Source of the DNA: Pseudomonadota bacterium
GTDB lineage: Bacteria > Cyanobacteriota > Vampirovibrionia > Obscuribacterales > Obscuribacteraceae
Direction: 5' to 3'
NCBI GenBank assembly: GCA_021325555.1
Contig: JAJPGY010000016.1
Span: 124,001 to 188,000, forward strand
DNA: 64,000 nucleotides
A model generated the notes under the pieces. It was not told where the DNA came from and ran no database searches. It worked only from the letters and a program-made list of their open reading frames with translations. Positions 27,401-37,196 of this stretch are shown here, piece after piece. The translations under genes were made by a program, and so were the position numbers. Numbering within the stretch: the stretch's first letter is position 1; the number at the start of each line of letters is the position of its first letter.

Positions 27401-27521
27401 TGTTGGCGATGTCGGGATATGCCTCAAGCGCCAGCTGCTCGTAGCACTTGAAGCCGAGAAACAACACGAAGAGCGCGACGAAGACGACGATATTGCGCTT
27501 TTGCAGGATCCCGAGCAGCAC
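24411..27521 (-). CDS. heavy-metal efflux RND pump (CusA/CzcA family)
   Basis: Inner-membrane proton-driven exporter. The N-terminus matches the family (LALEAYPDIANMQVRVITQVPG, EEVERLVTIPLEKELNGIP), and DFGIIVDASIIMVENIV is the heavy-metal RND signature with the proton-relay Asp pair in the fourth membrane helix. Two sets of membrane helices flank two large periplasmic loops. GTG 27521 is chosen: GAGGTG precedes it, the family begins here, and a TAGAAT -10 at 27583-27588 overlaps the longer ATG at 27584. The adaptor gene is divergent; no TolC-type channel is in the window. The metal (Cu/Ag, Co/Zn/Cd or other) is not decided. Confidence 0.93.
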   Translation of the reverse strand: MLLGILQKRNIVVFVALFVLFLGFKCYEQLALEAYPDIANMQVRVITQVPGKAAEEVERLVTIPLEKELNGIPHAEPPRSISIFGLSVITITFDDAIPSSVARHWVLEKITSADIPQNIQPVLDPDASPVGEVFRYTVEGEGWSSRARKEWEDWYVERKLKAVSGIVDSTGFGGPTKVYWVELDPNRMKSLNISLSQVENAITSSNGSTGGSYIVRNGQNFMVRGIGLLRSVEDIENVVLASEKEGPPILIKNIADVSVGDKVRLGQVGKNDDDDAVEGIVLMRRGENASHAVDNIKAAWKDIQDGMPPGMKLVPLYDRTALVRKTSETIGHNVAEGIFLVVVILMLYLFQVRSALIAAISIPLALCTAMILLKVFDIPANLLSLGAIDFGIIVDASIIMVENIVRHLAELRAHGEAGKDEILLAIYRAATEVARPILFATAIIILTFLPIFTFEKVEGKLFRPLAVMMNFQLLGAVLSAMTVVPVLCAIVYRRNLPSDRESPVMTFLLKVYRPVLGWSMRNRLKAASIGIVAVLFSILGSLTLGGEFLPPLEEGNIWVRATVLPTSVSLDQSVKLARGIRQIFRSYPEVTNVVSQIGAPDDGTDPNNYSTIEFFVDLQPKEKWRPQFHDKQDLVTDMNARLMDEYPGCLYNFSQYIKDNMDEAIAGVKGELGLKIYGRDLNILDRLASQVRDIVGKVPGMVDVAKDELLGQPQVLISIDRANAARYGINTSDILDTVQTSIGGMQITELQEGDRRFGVWVRYQPAYRKDIDNLQNILLTTPQGERIPLSSLATIEEAHGATAILRDRNSRRVAVKANIRGRDLLSAVAEAQKLIAGQVRFPEGYKMTWEGQFASAQRAMGRLMLIVPATLILVFVLLYADFGSARTALLVMLTVPLATPGAVLMLMLTHTHFSISAGVGFVALSGVAVQNGVILVSLVEHLRKEGVAIRDAVARSALVRMKPALMTTTVAVAGLVPAAMSTAIGAQSQRPLALVIVGGLIPGVMLALVVLPALYEFFEQGFRAAARAEEVESAEV

Positions 27522-27582
27522 TTGACACCTCGACCGCCCGGCAACGGGACCGGCTCTTGCGGGCACCTTCGCGACCAAAAAC

Positions 27583-27646
27583 ATTCTAATCGAAAATCCC
27601 CCCGGATGTCCTATGCTAAGCAGCGTTGCGCGTTCCGTGACATAAT
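27583..27646. promoter_or_regulatory. divergent promoter region of the metal-efflux genes
   Basis: Leftward TAGAAT (27583-27588 read on the minus strand) and rightward TGACATAAT (27638-27646, an extended -10) lie back to back between the pump and adaptor genes. No clear metal-regulator operator was recognised. Confidence 0.35.
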
Positions 27647-27716
27647 GAGGTCGTTGTCAAAGGTCGTGCGGGAAGGCGCCGCGACCACAGGGCGCCCCTT
27701 TGTTTGAGGATGGTTG

Positions 27717-29075
27717 ATGAGCCCGGGAACAACCCGACAAAGCCGGTGCCTTCCGGCGTTACTGCTGGCGGCAGGACTGCTGGCCGCGGCCCTTTCCGGT
27801 TGCGCCTCCATCAGCAACGGCCCGGTGCGCGGTGGCGGCGACGGCGGTGGATCGGACCAATCGCAGGCGCCACCGGCGGAGCAGGTCGCCTCCGCGGACC
27901 GCCACCTGGTGCATCTGCCGAAGGATGCCGAGCGTCAGGCCGGCGTCGCCCTCGCCGATGTCGAGGACCGTACCCTGGACATATCCGTAAGTGTGACCGG
28001 CGAGGTCCTGGCCAACGCCAACACGCAGACCCACGTCACCACCCCGGTGACCGGCCGGGTAACAGAGATACTGGTGAGCATAGGCGACCACATAGCCGAG
28101 GGAAAGCCCCTGTGCATCGTGCGCAGCACGGATATCCAGCAGGCCGAGTCGGACCTCCTGCAGGCGGAGCAGCAGGTGCGCTCGGACTTGAAACAGGCCC
28201 TGGTGCAGATCGACTGCGACACCGCCACCGCCGAAGCACAGGTGAAGCTGTCGGAGAAGGTCTACAACCGCCTGAAGGGGCTGGTTCAGGAGAAGATAGC
28301 CTCGCAGGCCGAGTTTCAACAGGCGGAGACGCAGTACACCAAGGACCAGATCGCGCTCGAGTCGCTCCACCGCAAGCGGGAGGCCACCGTCAACCTCTCT
28401 TACGAGAAGATGAAGCTGGTCACCGGGCCGGCCAAGACCAGGCTCAAGCTCCTCGGCGTCTCCGATGCCCAGATCGAGAAGGTGATGCACACCCAGGTCG
28501 TCGATCCGATGGTGCCGGTCTTGTCTCCGGAAGACGGGGTCATCGTCGAGCGTCTGGTCAACGTGGGCGAGCTGGTCGATCCCTCAAAACCGCTCTTTAC
28601 AATCGGCGACTTCAAGAGCGTCTGGCTTAAGGCCGATGTCTTCGAAAAGGACATTCCCAAGGTGGAGAAGGGGCAGCCGATTGAGCTCGAGGTGGACAGC
28701 TTCCCGGGCAAGGTCTTCCACGGCAAGCTGGATTACGTGGCCAACCAGGTCGACTCCGACACGCGCACGCTGGCCGTGCGCGCCGAGGTCGCCAACCCGC
28801 AAAACGAGCTGAAGCCGAAGATGTTCGCCCGCATGAGGATCCTGGTCGGCCAGCACCGGGTGCTGGCCATTCCCAAGACCGCCGTACAGGACGCTCAGAC
28901 AGAAAAGGTCGTTTACGTGCCGGCAGGCCCCGACACCTTCGAGGAGCGCAAGGTGGTGCTGGGCGCCGAGTCAGGGAACTACGTCGAGGTGGTGAGCGGC
29001 TTGAAGCCTGGCGAGCGGGTTGTCACCCGGGGAAGCTTCGACCTGCGAGCCGAGGCCGTTCGCACATACGGTTAA
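27717..29075 (+). CDS. RND efflux periplasmic adaptor lipoprotein (CusB/CzcB family)
   Basis: Membrane-fusion protein linking the RND pump to an outer channel. Lipobox LSGC (Cys about residue 28) after a hydrophobic run indicates lipid anchoring. Then come a barrel-sandwich domain half (THVTTPVTGRVTEILVSIGD), a helical hairpin (~135-230), the second half (SPEDGVIVERLVNVGELVD), and beta-barrel/MP domains (SVWLKADVFEKDIPKVEKGQ, GSFDLRAEAV). ATG 27717 with GAGG ahead is chosen. It is divergent from the pump gene. Confidence 0.92.
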   Translation: MSPGTTRQSRCLPALLLAAGLLAAALSGCASISNGPVRGGGDGGGSDQSQAPPAEQVASADRHLVHLPKDAERQAGVALADVEDRTLDISVSVTGEVLANANTQTHVTTPVTGRVTEILVSIGDHIAEGKPLCIVRSTDIQQAESDLLQAEQQVRSDLKQALVQIDCDTATAEAQVKLSEKVYNRLKGLVQEKIASQAEFQQAETQYTKDQIALESLHRKREATVNLSYEKMKLVTGPAKTRLKLLGVSDAQIEKVMHTQVVDPMVPVLSPEDGVIVERLVNVGELVDPSKPLFTIGDFKSVWLKADVFEKDIPKVEKGQPIELEVDSFPGKVFHGKLDYVANQVDSDTRTLAVRAEVANPQNELKPKMFARMRILVGQHRVLAIPKTAVQDAQTEKVVYVPAGPDTFEERKVVLGAESGNYVEVVSGLKPGERVVTRGSFDLRAEAVRTYG

Positions 29076-29110
29076 GGCGGAGCTTCCGGTGAGGCACGAA
29101 ACGGTAGAAT

Positions 29111-29611
29111 ATGTCCGGCATGGAGACAATGCACGTAGCGATGGACCTGCTGATTCGCGCCCAGCCGGAGCAGGTGTTTGCCGCCCTCACCACGGGAATC
29201 GCCCTCTGGTGGGGGCCCCCGTATCTTTACGGCACCGGGGTGCGCAATATCGTCCTGGAGCCGAAGGTGGGCGGCCGGCTCTACGAGTCCTGGCACATCG
29301 AGCCCGATGACAAGATAGGCGCCCTGCACGGCACCGTGGTCGTGATCCAGCCGCCCTCGCGTCTGGTCATGCAGGGTTGCTTCGGCATGATCGATCACGC
29401 CGCCCAGGGGACCGTCTCCTTCAAGCTGAGCCGGCAGGACGGCGGGACGCTCTTGCATTTCTCGCACAACGCTTTCGGCGAGCTGACCGAGCAGACCAGG
29501 ACGCGCTACGCGGACGGCTGGCGCGACCTGCTCGATCGCCTGAAGGCGCTTCTCGAAAAGCATGCGGTGCAGGGTGTCCAGCACGATCCGGCTCTGGAAG
29601 ACAATCTGTAA
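29111..29611 (+). CDS. SRPBCC/AHSA1-like START-fold protein
   Basis: 166 residues beginning METMHVAMDLLIRAQPEQVFAAL, the typical opening of SRPBCC (Bet v1/START) domains, followed by WWGPP, LEPKVGGRLYESW and a closing helix YADGWRDLLDRLKALLE. These small-ligand-binding proteins have no fixed reaction. ATG 29111 or 29120 may be the start. It follows the adaptor gene by 35 bases; whether it is related to metal efflux is unknown. Confidence 0.8.
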   Translation: MSGMETMHVAMDLLIRAQPEQVFAALTTGIALWWGPPYLYGTGVRNIVLEPKVGGRLYESWHIEPDDKIGALHGTVVVIQPPSRLVMQGCFGMIDHAAQGTVSFKLSRQDGGTLLHFSHNAFGELTEQTRTRYADGWRDLLDRLKALLEKHAVQGVQHDPALEDNL

Positions 29612-29630
29612 ATAAGGCAAAGCGCCTGGT

Positions 29631-29636
29631 TATAAT
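29631..29636 (+). promoter_or_regulatory. TATAAT -10 element before glyS
   Basis: A perfect TATAAT about 33 bases ahead of the glyS ATG; no clear -35 is seen. Confidence 0.4.
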
Positions 29637-29669
29637 GGTCATCCTCTTTACCCGGGTTTGATTGCCAAC

Positions 29670-31829
29670 ATGCCTGACTATCTGCTTGAAATTGGCGTCG
29701 AGGAGCTGCCGGCCGATCACGTGCCGGAGGCGCAGGAGCGCTTGAAATCGCTGCTGTCCGAGCGGCTCGCCGCCTGCCGACTTTCTTTCCGGGAGATCGC
29801 CGCTTACGGCACCCCGCGCCGGATCGCCTGCATCGTCAAGGGGCTGGCCGGCATCCAGGAGACGATCGCAAAGAAGGTCAAAGGTCCGCCGGTAAAATCC
29901 AGTTTTGACGCCGGCGGCAAGCCGCTGCCACCGGCCAGCGGCTTCGCCGCCAGGCACGGGCTGACCGTCGAGGAGCTCGAATGCGAGGAGATTGGCGGCG
30001 TCAGCTACCTGGTCGCCAACCTGACCATCGCCGGGCGACCTGCCGAGGCGGTGCTGGCCGAAATCGTGCCACCGGTCATCGAGCAGATCTCGGGCGAGCG
30101 GCTCATGCGCTGGGGCACCTCCGAGCTCCGCTTTTCGCGCCCGATCCGCTGGCTGGTCTCGCTGCTCGATCGCCAGCCGGTGAAGTTCGCCCTCGATGGC
30201 CTGGGCTCCGGCAGCGAGACATGCGGGCACCGGATGCTGGCGCCCGGCAAGCACAGGGTCGGCGGTCCGGACAGCTATGTCGAGGACCTGCGCCAGGTAT
30301 TCGTCCTCGTCGATCCGGCCGAGCGCCGGCAGGTGATCGAGCGCGCGGTCACCGAGGCGGCCGGCAAGGTCTCCGGCCGCCCGCGGCAGCTCATGGGCCC
30401 GCTCATTGAGGAGGTCGTCAATATCACGGAGTGGCCGTGCGCCGTTCTCGGGCAGTTCGAGAGTGAATACCTGGATCTGCCCGAGGCGCTGATCGAGACG
30501 GTGATGGTGCACCACCAGCGGTATTTTCCGGTGGAAGGCCGGGTCAACGGCAGCGGCCAGGCCGGCCGCCTGCTTGCTTTCTTCATCTGCGTGGCCAACA
30601 ACGATCGCCCGGGCGCCCAGGAGACGATCAGGCGCGGCAACGAGCGCGTGCTCCGGGCCAGGCTGGCCGACGGCCGCTTTTTCTATTTCGACGATCAGAA
30701 GACCGGGCTTGGCCAGCGAAAGGAAGCGCTCGCCCAGCTGACGTTCCACGAGGGGCTGGGCAGCTACCTGGAGAAGCAGGAGCGTTTGGCGGCGGCGGCG
30801 GCCGAACTGTCGGCAGCGCTCTCGCTGGACGCCAAGCTGGCCGTGTGCCTGGAGCGAACGCTGGAGCTGTGCAAACTGGATCTGGTCACCAATCTCGTCC
30901 GCGAGCTGCCGGAGCTGCAGGGATTTGTCGGCTCCTGGTACGCGGGGCTGGAGGGTGAGCCACCGGATGTGGTGGCAGCCATCGCCTCCCACTACTCGCC
31001 GCGCTCCACCGAGGACACCATACCCGGCGATCGCATCGGCTGCCTGGCGGCGGTTATCGACAAGCTGGACAACCTGGTGGCGCTGTTCGCCTCCGGCAAG
31101 CGCCCGACCGGCTCCAGCGATCCCTACATATTGCGCCGGCAGGCACAGGGCGTGATCGACATCCTGGCGGACGGGCTGCCGCAATTCCCGGTGAACGTCA
31201 GCGCCCTCATGAAAAAGCTGCTGTCGCTGCTCGAGCCGAAGCTGGCGGCTTACAAGCGCCTGGGAGACCCGGAGACCATGAAAAGGAACATGGAAGACCT
31301 CAGAGAGTTCCTCCTGCAGCGCCTTAGAATCAAGCTGGCGGACAGGGGGTTCCGCCGGGAGGTCGTAGAGGCCGTTCTGGCGGCCCGCGATCCGCTGGCT
31401 GACATCCCCGACGTGGTGATGCGGTGCGCGTGCCTGGAGAAGCTGATCGCCTCGCCCGGCGGGCTGGATGTGGTGCGCGCCGGCGTGCGGGTCGGCAACA
31501 TCCTCACGCCCGGGTCGCCCGACGAGGTCCACCCGGAGAGGTTCGAGCACCCTTCGGAGAAGGATCTCTGGCAGCGCTTCAACCAGGAGGTCGTGATGGT
31601 CTGGCAGAAGGGCGGCGAGCCCAGGGTGCCGGCGTCCGAGGCGGAATATCTGGAGCTGCTCGACCTTCTGGGCAAGGTAGCCCGGGCGGTGGACGCCCTG
31701 TTCGACAACGTCATGGTCAACGATCCGGATCCGGCAAAACGCGACAACCGGCATGCCCTGCTCAAGCAGATCGATCGCTATTTCCGTTCCACCGCCGACT
31801 TTCCCAGGCTGCAACCGCTACTTTTGTGA
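29670..31829 (+). CDS. glyS: glycine-tRNA ligase beta subunit
   Basis: Half of the alpha2-beta2 glycyl-tRNA synthetase; the beta chain binds tRNA and the anticodon. It opens MPDYLLEIGVEELPADHVP, has TPRRIACIV, FSRPIRWLVSLLD, VMVHHQRYFPVEG and LADGRFFYFDDQK, all family hallmarks, at 719 residues. A TTG four codons upstream gives a longer frame that the family does not support. The alpha-subunit gene glyQ is not beside it in this window. Confidence 0.96.
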   Translation: MPDYLLEIGVEELPADHVPEAQERLKSLLSERLAACRLSFREIAAYGTPRRIACIVKGLAGIQETIAKKVKGPPVKSSFDAGGKPLPPASGFAARHGLTVEELECEEIGGVSYLVANLTIAGRPAEAVLAEIVPPVIEQISGERLMRWGTSELRFSRPIRWLVSLLDRQPVKFALDGLGSGSETCGHRMLAPGKHRVGGPDSYVEDLRQVFVLVDPAERRQVIERAVTEAAGKVSGRPRQLMGPLIEEVVNITEWPCAVLGQFESEYLDLPEALIETVMVHHQRYFPVEGRVNGSGQAGRLLAFFICVANNDRPGAQETIRRGNERVLRARLADGRFFYFDDQKTGLGQRKEALAQLTFHEGLGSYLEKQERLAAAAAELSAALSLDAKLAVCLERTLELCKLDLVTNLVRELPELQGFVGSWYAGLEGEPPDVVAAIASHYSPRSTEDTIPGDRIGCLAAVIDKLDNLVALFASGKRPTGSSDPYILRRQAQGVIDILADGLPQFPVNVSALMKKLLSLLEPKLAAYKRLGDPETMKRNMEDLREFLLQRLRIKLADRGFRREVVEAVLAARDPLADIPDVVMRCACLEKLIASPGGLDVVRAGVRVGNILTPGSPDEVHPERFEHPSEKDLWQRFNQEVVMVWQKGGEPRVPASEAEYLELLDLLGKVARAVDALFDNVMVNDPDPAKRDNRHALLKQIDRYFRSTADFPRLQPLLL

Positions 31830-31854
31830 AGGGTCAGGAAGGCGCACGACCATC

Positions 31855-33432
31855 ATGCCATCCCGGAAATCAAAGCCCGTCTCCATCATCTCCTGCCTTG
31901 CCGCGCTGATGCTGCTTTTCGTGGCAGCACAGCAGCCGGGACTGAAGGCGGCCGAGCTGCCGCCGCCGAGCATCAAGATACCGCCCATGGTGCCGGAGCA
32001 GTCGGCAAGCACTTTCATCCCCTCCGAGAGCGCGCCCGGACAGGGGCTGGCCGTCAACATCATCTATCCGGCAAAAGCACGGTATGCCGGGGGAGCACCG
32101 GTGGTGGTGGTAGTGCCGGGCGGCACCGGAGCCGACGGGCTGGGGTTCTCCATGCACGCAGCCCAGGCCGGCTTTGTGGAGGTCCGCTTCGCCTTCCCCG
32201 GCGGCGGCAGCCCCGGCTTCGCCTCGGGCGGCAGCTACGATTTCCGCGGCCCGCGGTGCCAGAAGGCGCTCAGGGACATCCTCCTGTTCGCCATGGGCAG
32301 GAAGGCCGATTATCAGTCTCGCACCATGGGCGATCTCCTGCCTGTCAAGGTCGACACGGCCAACGCCGGCATGATCGGCTGGTCGAACGGGGGAAACATC
32401 GCCCTTATCACCCTGTCCAGGTACGCAAACGAGCTATCCTCGCTGAAGTGGCTGGCGTTTTTTGAAAGCCCGGTGGGGTCTCTTTTCATGCCGCCGGCCC
32501 TGGGCGGCGTCCAGGACTTCATCCTGAACAAGCATTACCGGCAGGGCAGCTGCGCCACCGGCAACTGTCTTGTCGACTTTCGCAAACTGGCATACCAGGC
32601 CGACGCGCAGAAGAGCCCCGGCGCGCACAAGCGGGCCGGTGAGCCGGAGGTGAGGGGCGTTGTCTTTTTCGACGAGAACAAGAACAAGATCTGGGATGAG
32701 ACAAGCGAGTTTGCCTTCCCCTACGCCGCGGTGCCGACCGTGCCCAAGCAGATCTACCCGCCGGCGGTCACCGGCGCGCTTTTGCGCTTCAAGATCTTCG
32801 AGAAGATGGTCCCCGTAAAGAAAGCGCCTCCGCCCGGGGAGGCCGAAGAAGGGGCCGAAAAGCGAAAGGAGAAGGAGAAAAAGGGCGACGTCCAGGCGGA
32901 AAAGGAGAAAGAGGAGGCGCCCAGGCTCGAGCTTAAGGTCGTCTGGCCGGAGGAGATTGCCACCCTCGAGGAGAGCGAGACGTTCTTTGCCGAGGAGGAC
33001 GGCTCGCTTTACCTCAAGGACGTCTGCCGCAAGCTCCCCCACCTGCTGGTGGACGTCTTCGGCAGCCGGATCGACCACCTGCAGGCTCAGCCGGATCACC
33101 CGCACGTGGCCTTTCTCTACAACAGCTTCCTGGCCAACAAGATAGCGCTGGTCCGGCTGAACCCGGACCCCCTCTATGTAAGCCAGCTTTCGGGCATGAG
33201 CGCGCGCAACTTCGTTGACAACAAGCCCAACGCCTCCATCGACGCCTCGACGATCGAGATCTTCCTGGAGCCGGAGGGATTCCTCCCCGACTACGTCTTC
33301 ATGAGCGCGGCGGCAGCCGAGCTTGCCGACCGCCAGCACACCGGCAAGCTGGAGCCCAATCTGCAGGCGCCGCTGGTCAACTACAGCAACGGGGCCGAGC
33401 CGTCCCCGCCGGCCAGGACCCCTTCCAGGTAA
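31855..33432 (+). CDS. exported alpha/beta-hydrolase-like protein
   Basis: After a signal peptide (SIISCLAALMLLFVAAQQPGLKAA) the hydrolase core shows GAPVVVVVPGGTGADGLGF (oxyanion-side strand) and the nucleophile elbow GMIGWSNGGNIAL, a GxSxG motif. A Lys/Glu-rich insert near residues 330-360 (GAEKRKEKEKKGDVQAEKEKE) separates it from a C-terminal region. The substrate is unknown. ATG 31855 begins 25 bases after glyS ends; AGGAAGG lies 12 bases ahead, slightly far. No catalytic Asp/His could be assigned with confidence. Confidence 0.65.
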   Translation: MPSRKSKPVSIISCLAALMLLFVAAQQPGLKAAELPPPSIKIPPMVPEQSASTFIPSESAPGQGLAVNIIYPAKARYAGGAPVVVVVPGGTGADGLGFSMHAAQAGFVEVRFAFPGGGSPGFASGGSYDFRGPRCQKALRDILLFAMGRKADYQSRTMGDLLPVKVDTANAGMIGWSNGGNIALITLSRYANELSSLKWLAFFESPVGSLFMPPALGGVQDFILNKHYRQGSCATGNCLVDFRKLAYQADAQKSPGAHKRAGEPEVRGVVFFDENKNKIWDETSEFAFPYAAVPTVPKQIYPPAVTGALLRFKIFEKMVPVKKAPPPGEAEEGAEKRKEKEKKGDVQAEKEKEEAPRLELKVVWPEEIATLEESETFFAEEDGSLYLKDVCRKLPHLLVDVFGSRIDHLQAQPDHPHVAFLYNSFLANKIALVRLNPDPLYVSQLSGMSARNFVDNKPNASIDASTIEIFLEPEGFLPDYVFMSAAAAELADRQHTGKLEPNLQAPLVNYSNGAEPSPPARTPSR

Positions 33433-33639
33433 GCGAGATCACGATCGAGGTGCTCTTCGGGCGGGGCATTAGATGGGAATCTCCCCATGCCCTGCGTAAT
33501 CCCCCGAATCGACTCGGCTATGAACTGGCGGTACCTTACCGGCAGCGGGTCCGGCGGGCAGGCCGGCCGGGGCAAGCCGGCAGCCAAGGAAGCACCGGGC
33601 GCCAGCAAGGCAAAAGCAGGCAACCGAGAGGTCTTTTTA

Positions 33640-36600
33640 ATGGCAGACAAAATGAGCCTTTTTACCAAAGCCGAGCGCGTGGCCCAGGTTACCGCCGAAG
33701 GGCTCGCGGAGTGGCCGGCCGGCATGGTCCACGGCATCGAAAACGACCTCAAGCCAAAGAACTGGGGACGGGACCTGGAGATGATCGGCACCTCGGCAGC
33801 AGCCGGCGCCCTCCTGCGCACGATCCTCCCCGAGTCGGGGGCGGTGGCCACGGCCGCCGGCCTTGTCATGGGCGGCACCTTCGCGCTCGACGGGCTGAAG
33901 CCGGTAGCGCAGGCCTGCAAGCTGGTGACCACCGACAGCAGCCGGGGCGCCATGTCGCGGGCAGCCCGGGTGATGGGCGACGGGCTCGGGCAGTGGACGG
34001 TCGACGGGGGCATCTCGATGCTTGCCGGCGGGCTGGCGGTCAGGGCCACCCCCGGCGCCTGGAGGAGCGTGGCGCCGAAGACCTGGGAATCAATAGAATC
34101 ATTCAAGGCCACCCACCTGGCCGGCACATCTCCCCTGGCAACGGCGCTTACAGGGGCCGGCACCAGCTTTTCCGCCAGGATGAGCGCGCTGGCCGACCGG
34201 CTTGATCCGCCCAGGCCGGGCGCCGACAGTCTCAGCGCCGACCAGCTTTCCCAGGCAGCCCGGGCCGCCAGGAGCGGACTGGCGGCGGATGCGCGCAGCG
34301 AGAGCCTCTACCGCAACGGCATGACCGGCTCCGACGGCCACTCGCACGGTCTGGACGGCACGGTGGAGCTGCTCCTTGCGGGCCGCGACCCGATTGCCGT
34401 GCCGGCTGCTGGGAAGACCGCCCCGGCAACGCTTGACGGTCTGGATCTCAGCCAGCCAAACGGCATAGCGCTGGCCGGCGAAATAGAGACTCCCAGCGGG
34501 CTGCGCCCGCTGCCCTCGGATACCGCAGCCGGGACCGTTGAGGCTGGACGGGACGCGGGGTCCGGGACGGCGCAGACGGAGGCTTTGCGGATCCTCAACC
34601 TGAAGACCATGTCCGCCCAGGCTCAGGCGACCAGGGCCAGTCTCGGCTCGATCTCCGACGTGCAGGGCATGGTGATGGACGCGGTCAACCGCACCACAGG
34701 CGCCGTCGATGTACGAACCAACCCGAAGGCGACCATCCTCAAGGGCTACGATGAGCCGGTCCAGTCCATGTTCTCGCTGGCCGAGCAGGTAAACGCTGAT
34801 CCAGCCAACTTCGTGCAGGTAGGCGATCTCTTCACCCGCTTCGCCGACGCGGCCGTCCAGTCCGGCACCGGCGACGTCTCGGACATCGGCGCCCACATCG
34901 GTCGTTTCAACCGCTACGCGCAGGAGAACCTGACCACCTACCAGCGCAACATCATAAAGGCCGGCATCGACCCGCAGGTGGCCCTTAAGAGAAAGGTGGT
35001 GGCGCCCCTGGGCGAGGCGACCTCCGATGTCCAGCAGATAGGCGTCGACAATGCCGGCAACCCGGTTTACGCGCACGAGGGGCCGCACACGGTGCGCGCG
35101 ATTTACGGCCCGCACGGCGAGCCGGTCTGGCCCATCGACCTCATCAAGTACCCGATCCGGGAGATGGGCATGCGCGGCGTGCAGACAAGCGGCATCTACG
35201 GGCACGAGTTGATGCACGACCAGTTCGGTCGCCTGGGCGAATTCGATCCCGAGGTCAGGGACGCCAAGCTGGGCGACGCGGCGGCGAGAGCCCTGGGCGC
35301 GGACGCTGGCAAGACCGTGAACCTGCCCAACGGCGGCGTCGACCCGCAAAAGGTTCTCCTGAACAATATCGAGCGCCAGGCGGCCCAGATCGACCCGGCC
35401 CGGAAGGACGCCTTCCTCACCGAGGCGCTGCAGCTCGACCCGCAGTCGAAGGTGGTGAAGGCGGCGCAGGCGGCCGACAAGGTGCTGGGCGCCAACGGGC
35501 GGCGCCTGGTGCAGGTGCCCGGCAACGGCAGGATGCCGCTCGACGTGTTCGTGGCCAACATCGCCGCCATGGCCGACACCCGCAGCCCGGTCGACGTGCT
35601 GGCCGAGGCTCAGGGCAAGGGCAATCCCGCGGCCACGGAGCAGCTCGTCTCCAGCAATGTCGACAAGATCCTGGGCGGCAACGGCGAAAGCCAGATCCCG
35701 CAGGCGGACGGCAGCACGCTCTCGCTCAAAGACACGGTCTTGAAGGTGAGCGCGATGTCGCGCAACCCGCACTTCCACACCTACGGCGAGCCGCTGCCCG
35801 GGAGCATGACCAACCAGGAGATCCTGGTCAACCTGGCCAAAGCCTGGGCGGACGAGACCTTCGCCGACTGGGGCGCCGCCGCCGAGTCCGGTCAGACGGC
35901 CGCCCCCTACTTCCAGGCGCTGCGCAAGGACGGGATGCTCTCGCGCGGCACGGTCATGGGGCAGGAGATGCGCAGCGCCGACAACCCGCTGGGCATCGAG
36001 GCGCACCCGGTGGACAAGCTGCGACCGCGCTATCAGGCCGCGCTCATCCGGGCGCTGGCGACGGCCAAAGGCGGTCACGACCAGCTCCTGCTCGACTGGG
36101 CCGACGCGCTGGACAAGTACTCACGGGATGCCGGCCAGCCCGGCGACATCAAGATCGCCAGCATGGACGCGCCCGGGCAATCGATCACCATCCCCGAAAC
36201 CGTAATGGACAGGTTCATTCCCGAGCTGGTTCACCAGCAGTTGAGCACGCCGCTGCCGCGCCTTGAGGGCCGCACCCTTTTCGACATCCTGCCCGACCTG
36301 CGCAAGAACTTCCGTGTCAACGACAGCCTCTCCGATAAGTGGGTGGAGGCGATCAGCAAGGGCGCCTCCCCGGAGACGGTCCCCTTCGATCCCACCTCAA
36401 CCAAGATCACCCACGTCTTCGGCGCCGGGCAGCTGGCCTTCCTGAAGCTTGTCGCCGGCGGCATGGAGCCGATAAGGGCCAACGAGGCCGTCAACCAGTT
36501 CTCCGACTACTTCGGCAACAAGTTCCTGGCCAGCGACCCGCACGCGCAGACGACCTTCGCCAAGAAGCTGCAGATCGCCCCCCGCCAGACGATCTCGCAG

Positions 36601-36798
36601 CTGCCCACGATCATGAGCCGGGGCATCGCCAACACCCTGCGCGCGCAGCCCGCCGGCAACAATCTGCTCGGACGGTTCAAAGGCAACGCGCTCGCCATCG
36701 CCAGTGGTAGCAGCAGCTACCTCCTGCAGGATCTGCTCGGGCTGCACAACCTGCAGCAGAACATGCTGGCCGGCAGCGACGCCGCCCGGAAGCGCTGA
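33640..36798 (+). CDS. large protein with HELMH zinc-protease motif
   Basis: A 1052-residue protein. Residues ~1-180 form an N-terminal domain with hydrophobic helices ([45 protein letters not shown]). A long middle precedes the zinc motif HELMH at residues 522-526 ([15 protein letters not shown]); about 215 residues later [16 protein letters not shown] could supply a third ligand Glu near 739. No signal peptide is seen. ATG 33640 with GAGAGGT ahead is preferred; an in-frame ATG at 33487 is possible. The N-terminal domain seems to me typical of Obscuribacterales. Function is unknown; protease activity is inferred from the motif only. Confidence 0.75.
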   Translation: MADKMSLFTKAERVAQVTAEGLAEWPAGMVHGIENDLKPKNWGRDLEMIGTSAAAGALLRTILPESGAVATAAGLVMGGTFALDGLKPVAQACKLVTTDSSRGAMSRAARVMGDGLGQWTVDGGISMLAGGLAVRATPGAWRSVAPKTWESIESFKATHLAGTSPLATALTGAGTSFSARMSALADRLDPPRPGADSLSADQLSQAARAARSGLAADARSESLYRNGMTGSDGHSHGLDGTVELLLAGRDPIAVPAAGKTAPATLDGLDLSQPNGIALAGEIETPSGLRPLPSDTAAGTVEAGRDAGSGTAQTEALRILNLKTMSAQAQATRASLGSISDVQGMVMDAVNRTTGAVDVRTNPKATILKGYDEPVQSMFSLAEQVNADPANFVQVGDLFTRFADAAVQSGTGDVSDIGAHIGRFNRYAQENLTTYQRNIIKAGIDPQVALKRKVVAPLGEATSDVQQIGVDNAGNPVYAHEGPHTVRAIYGPHGEPVWPIDLIKYPIREMGMRGVQTSGIYGHELMHDQFGRLGEFDPEVRDAKLGDAAARALGADAGKTVNLPNGGVDPQKVLLNNIERQAAQIDPARKDAFLTEALQLDPQSKVVKAAQAADKVLGANGRRLVQVPGNGRMPLDVFVANIAAMADTRSPVDVLAEAQGKGNPAATEQLVSSNVDKILGGNGESQIPQADGSTLSLKDTVLKVSAMSRNPHFHTYGEPLPGSMTNQEILVNLAKAWADETFADWGAAAESGQTAAPYFQALRKDGMLSRGTVMGQEMRSADNPLGIEAHPVDKLRPRYQAALIRALATAKGGHDQLLLDWADALDKYSRDAGQPGDIKIASMDAPGQSITIPETVMDRFIPELVHQQLSTPLPRLEGRTLFDILPDLRKNFRVNDSLSDKWVEAISKGASPETVPFDPTSTKITHVFGAGQLAFLKLVAGGMEPIRANEAVNQFSDYFGNKFLASDPHAQTTFAKKLQIAPRQTISQLPTIMSRGIANTLRAQPAGNNLLGRFKGNALAIASGSSSYLLQDLLGLHNLQQNMLAGSDAARKR

Positions 36799-36877
36799 GC
36801 CAGGCCCGGATCGCCGGAACACGGCCCGGTCATGCCGGCGCCCGAGCCGCCCGGCTGGTGCAGTGTCGCGCAAGCGA

Positions 36878-36883
36878 TATAAT
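36878..36883 (+). promoter_or_regulatory. TATAAT -10 element before tatA
   Basis: A perfect TATAAT 36 bases ahead of the tatA ATG. A CTGGTG at the -35 distance is only a weak match. Confidence 0.4.
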
Positions 36884-36919
36884 AAGGTCTGGCACGCAAC
36901 CCACAGCGAGGCTCATCAA

Positions 36920-37150
36920 ATGCTGAACAGCCCAGTCGACATCGCTATCATCGGCGGCGTATTGCTGCTGTTATTTGGACCCAAGAAGCTACCCGAGATA
37001 GGCAAGGCGCTGGGCCAGGGCATCGGCAACTTCAAGAAATCCCTGCAGGAAGCGCAGGACGAGGTAAAGACGGCCCTCAAGGAGGATCCGGCGCAGGCCG
37101 GCCAGCCCGGTCAGGAGAAGCCCGGCGAAAAGATCGTCAAGGACTCATGA
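36920..37150 (+). CDS. tatA: twin-arginine translocase subunit TatA/TatE
   Basis: 76 residues: one membrane helix ([13 protein letters not shown]), then the signature [23 protein letters not shown], then an amphipathic and charged tail. TatA forms the pore that moves folded proteins. GAGG lies 8 bases before ATG 36920. tatC is not in the window, so the Tat genes are apart here. uvrB follows 46 bases downstream. Confidence 0.95.
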   Translation: MLNSPVDIAIIGGVLLLLFGPKKLPEIGKALGQGIGNFKKSLQEAQDEVKTALKEDPAQAGQPGQEKPGEKIVKDS

Positions 37151-37196
37151 TAAGGACCCCGGGCCACGATCCCGGCCCCGCACCAGGACCGAACCG

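Noticed and set aside
29421..31814. Reverse frame of 797 codons
   Set aside because: Antisense shadow of glyS with no recognisable motif.
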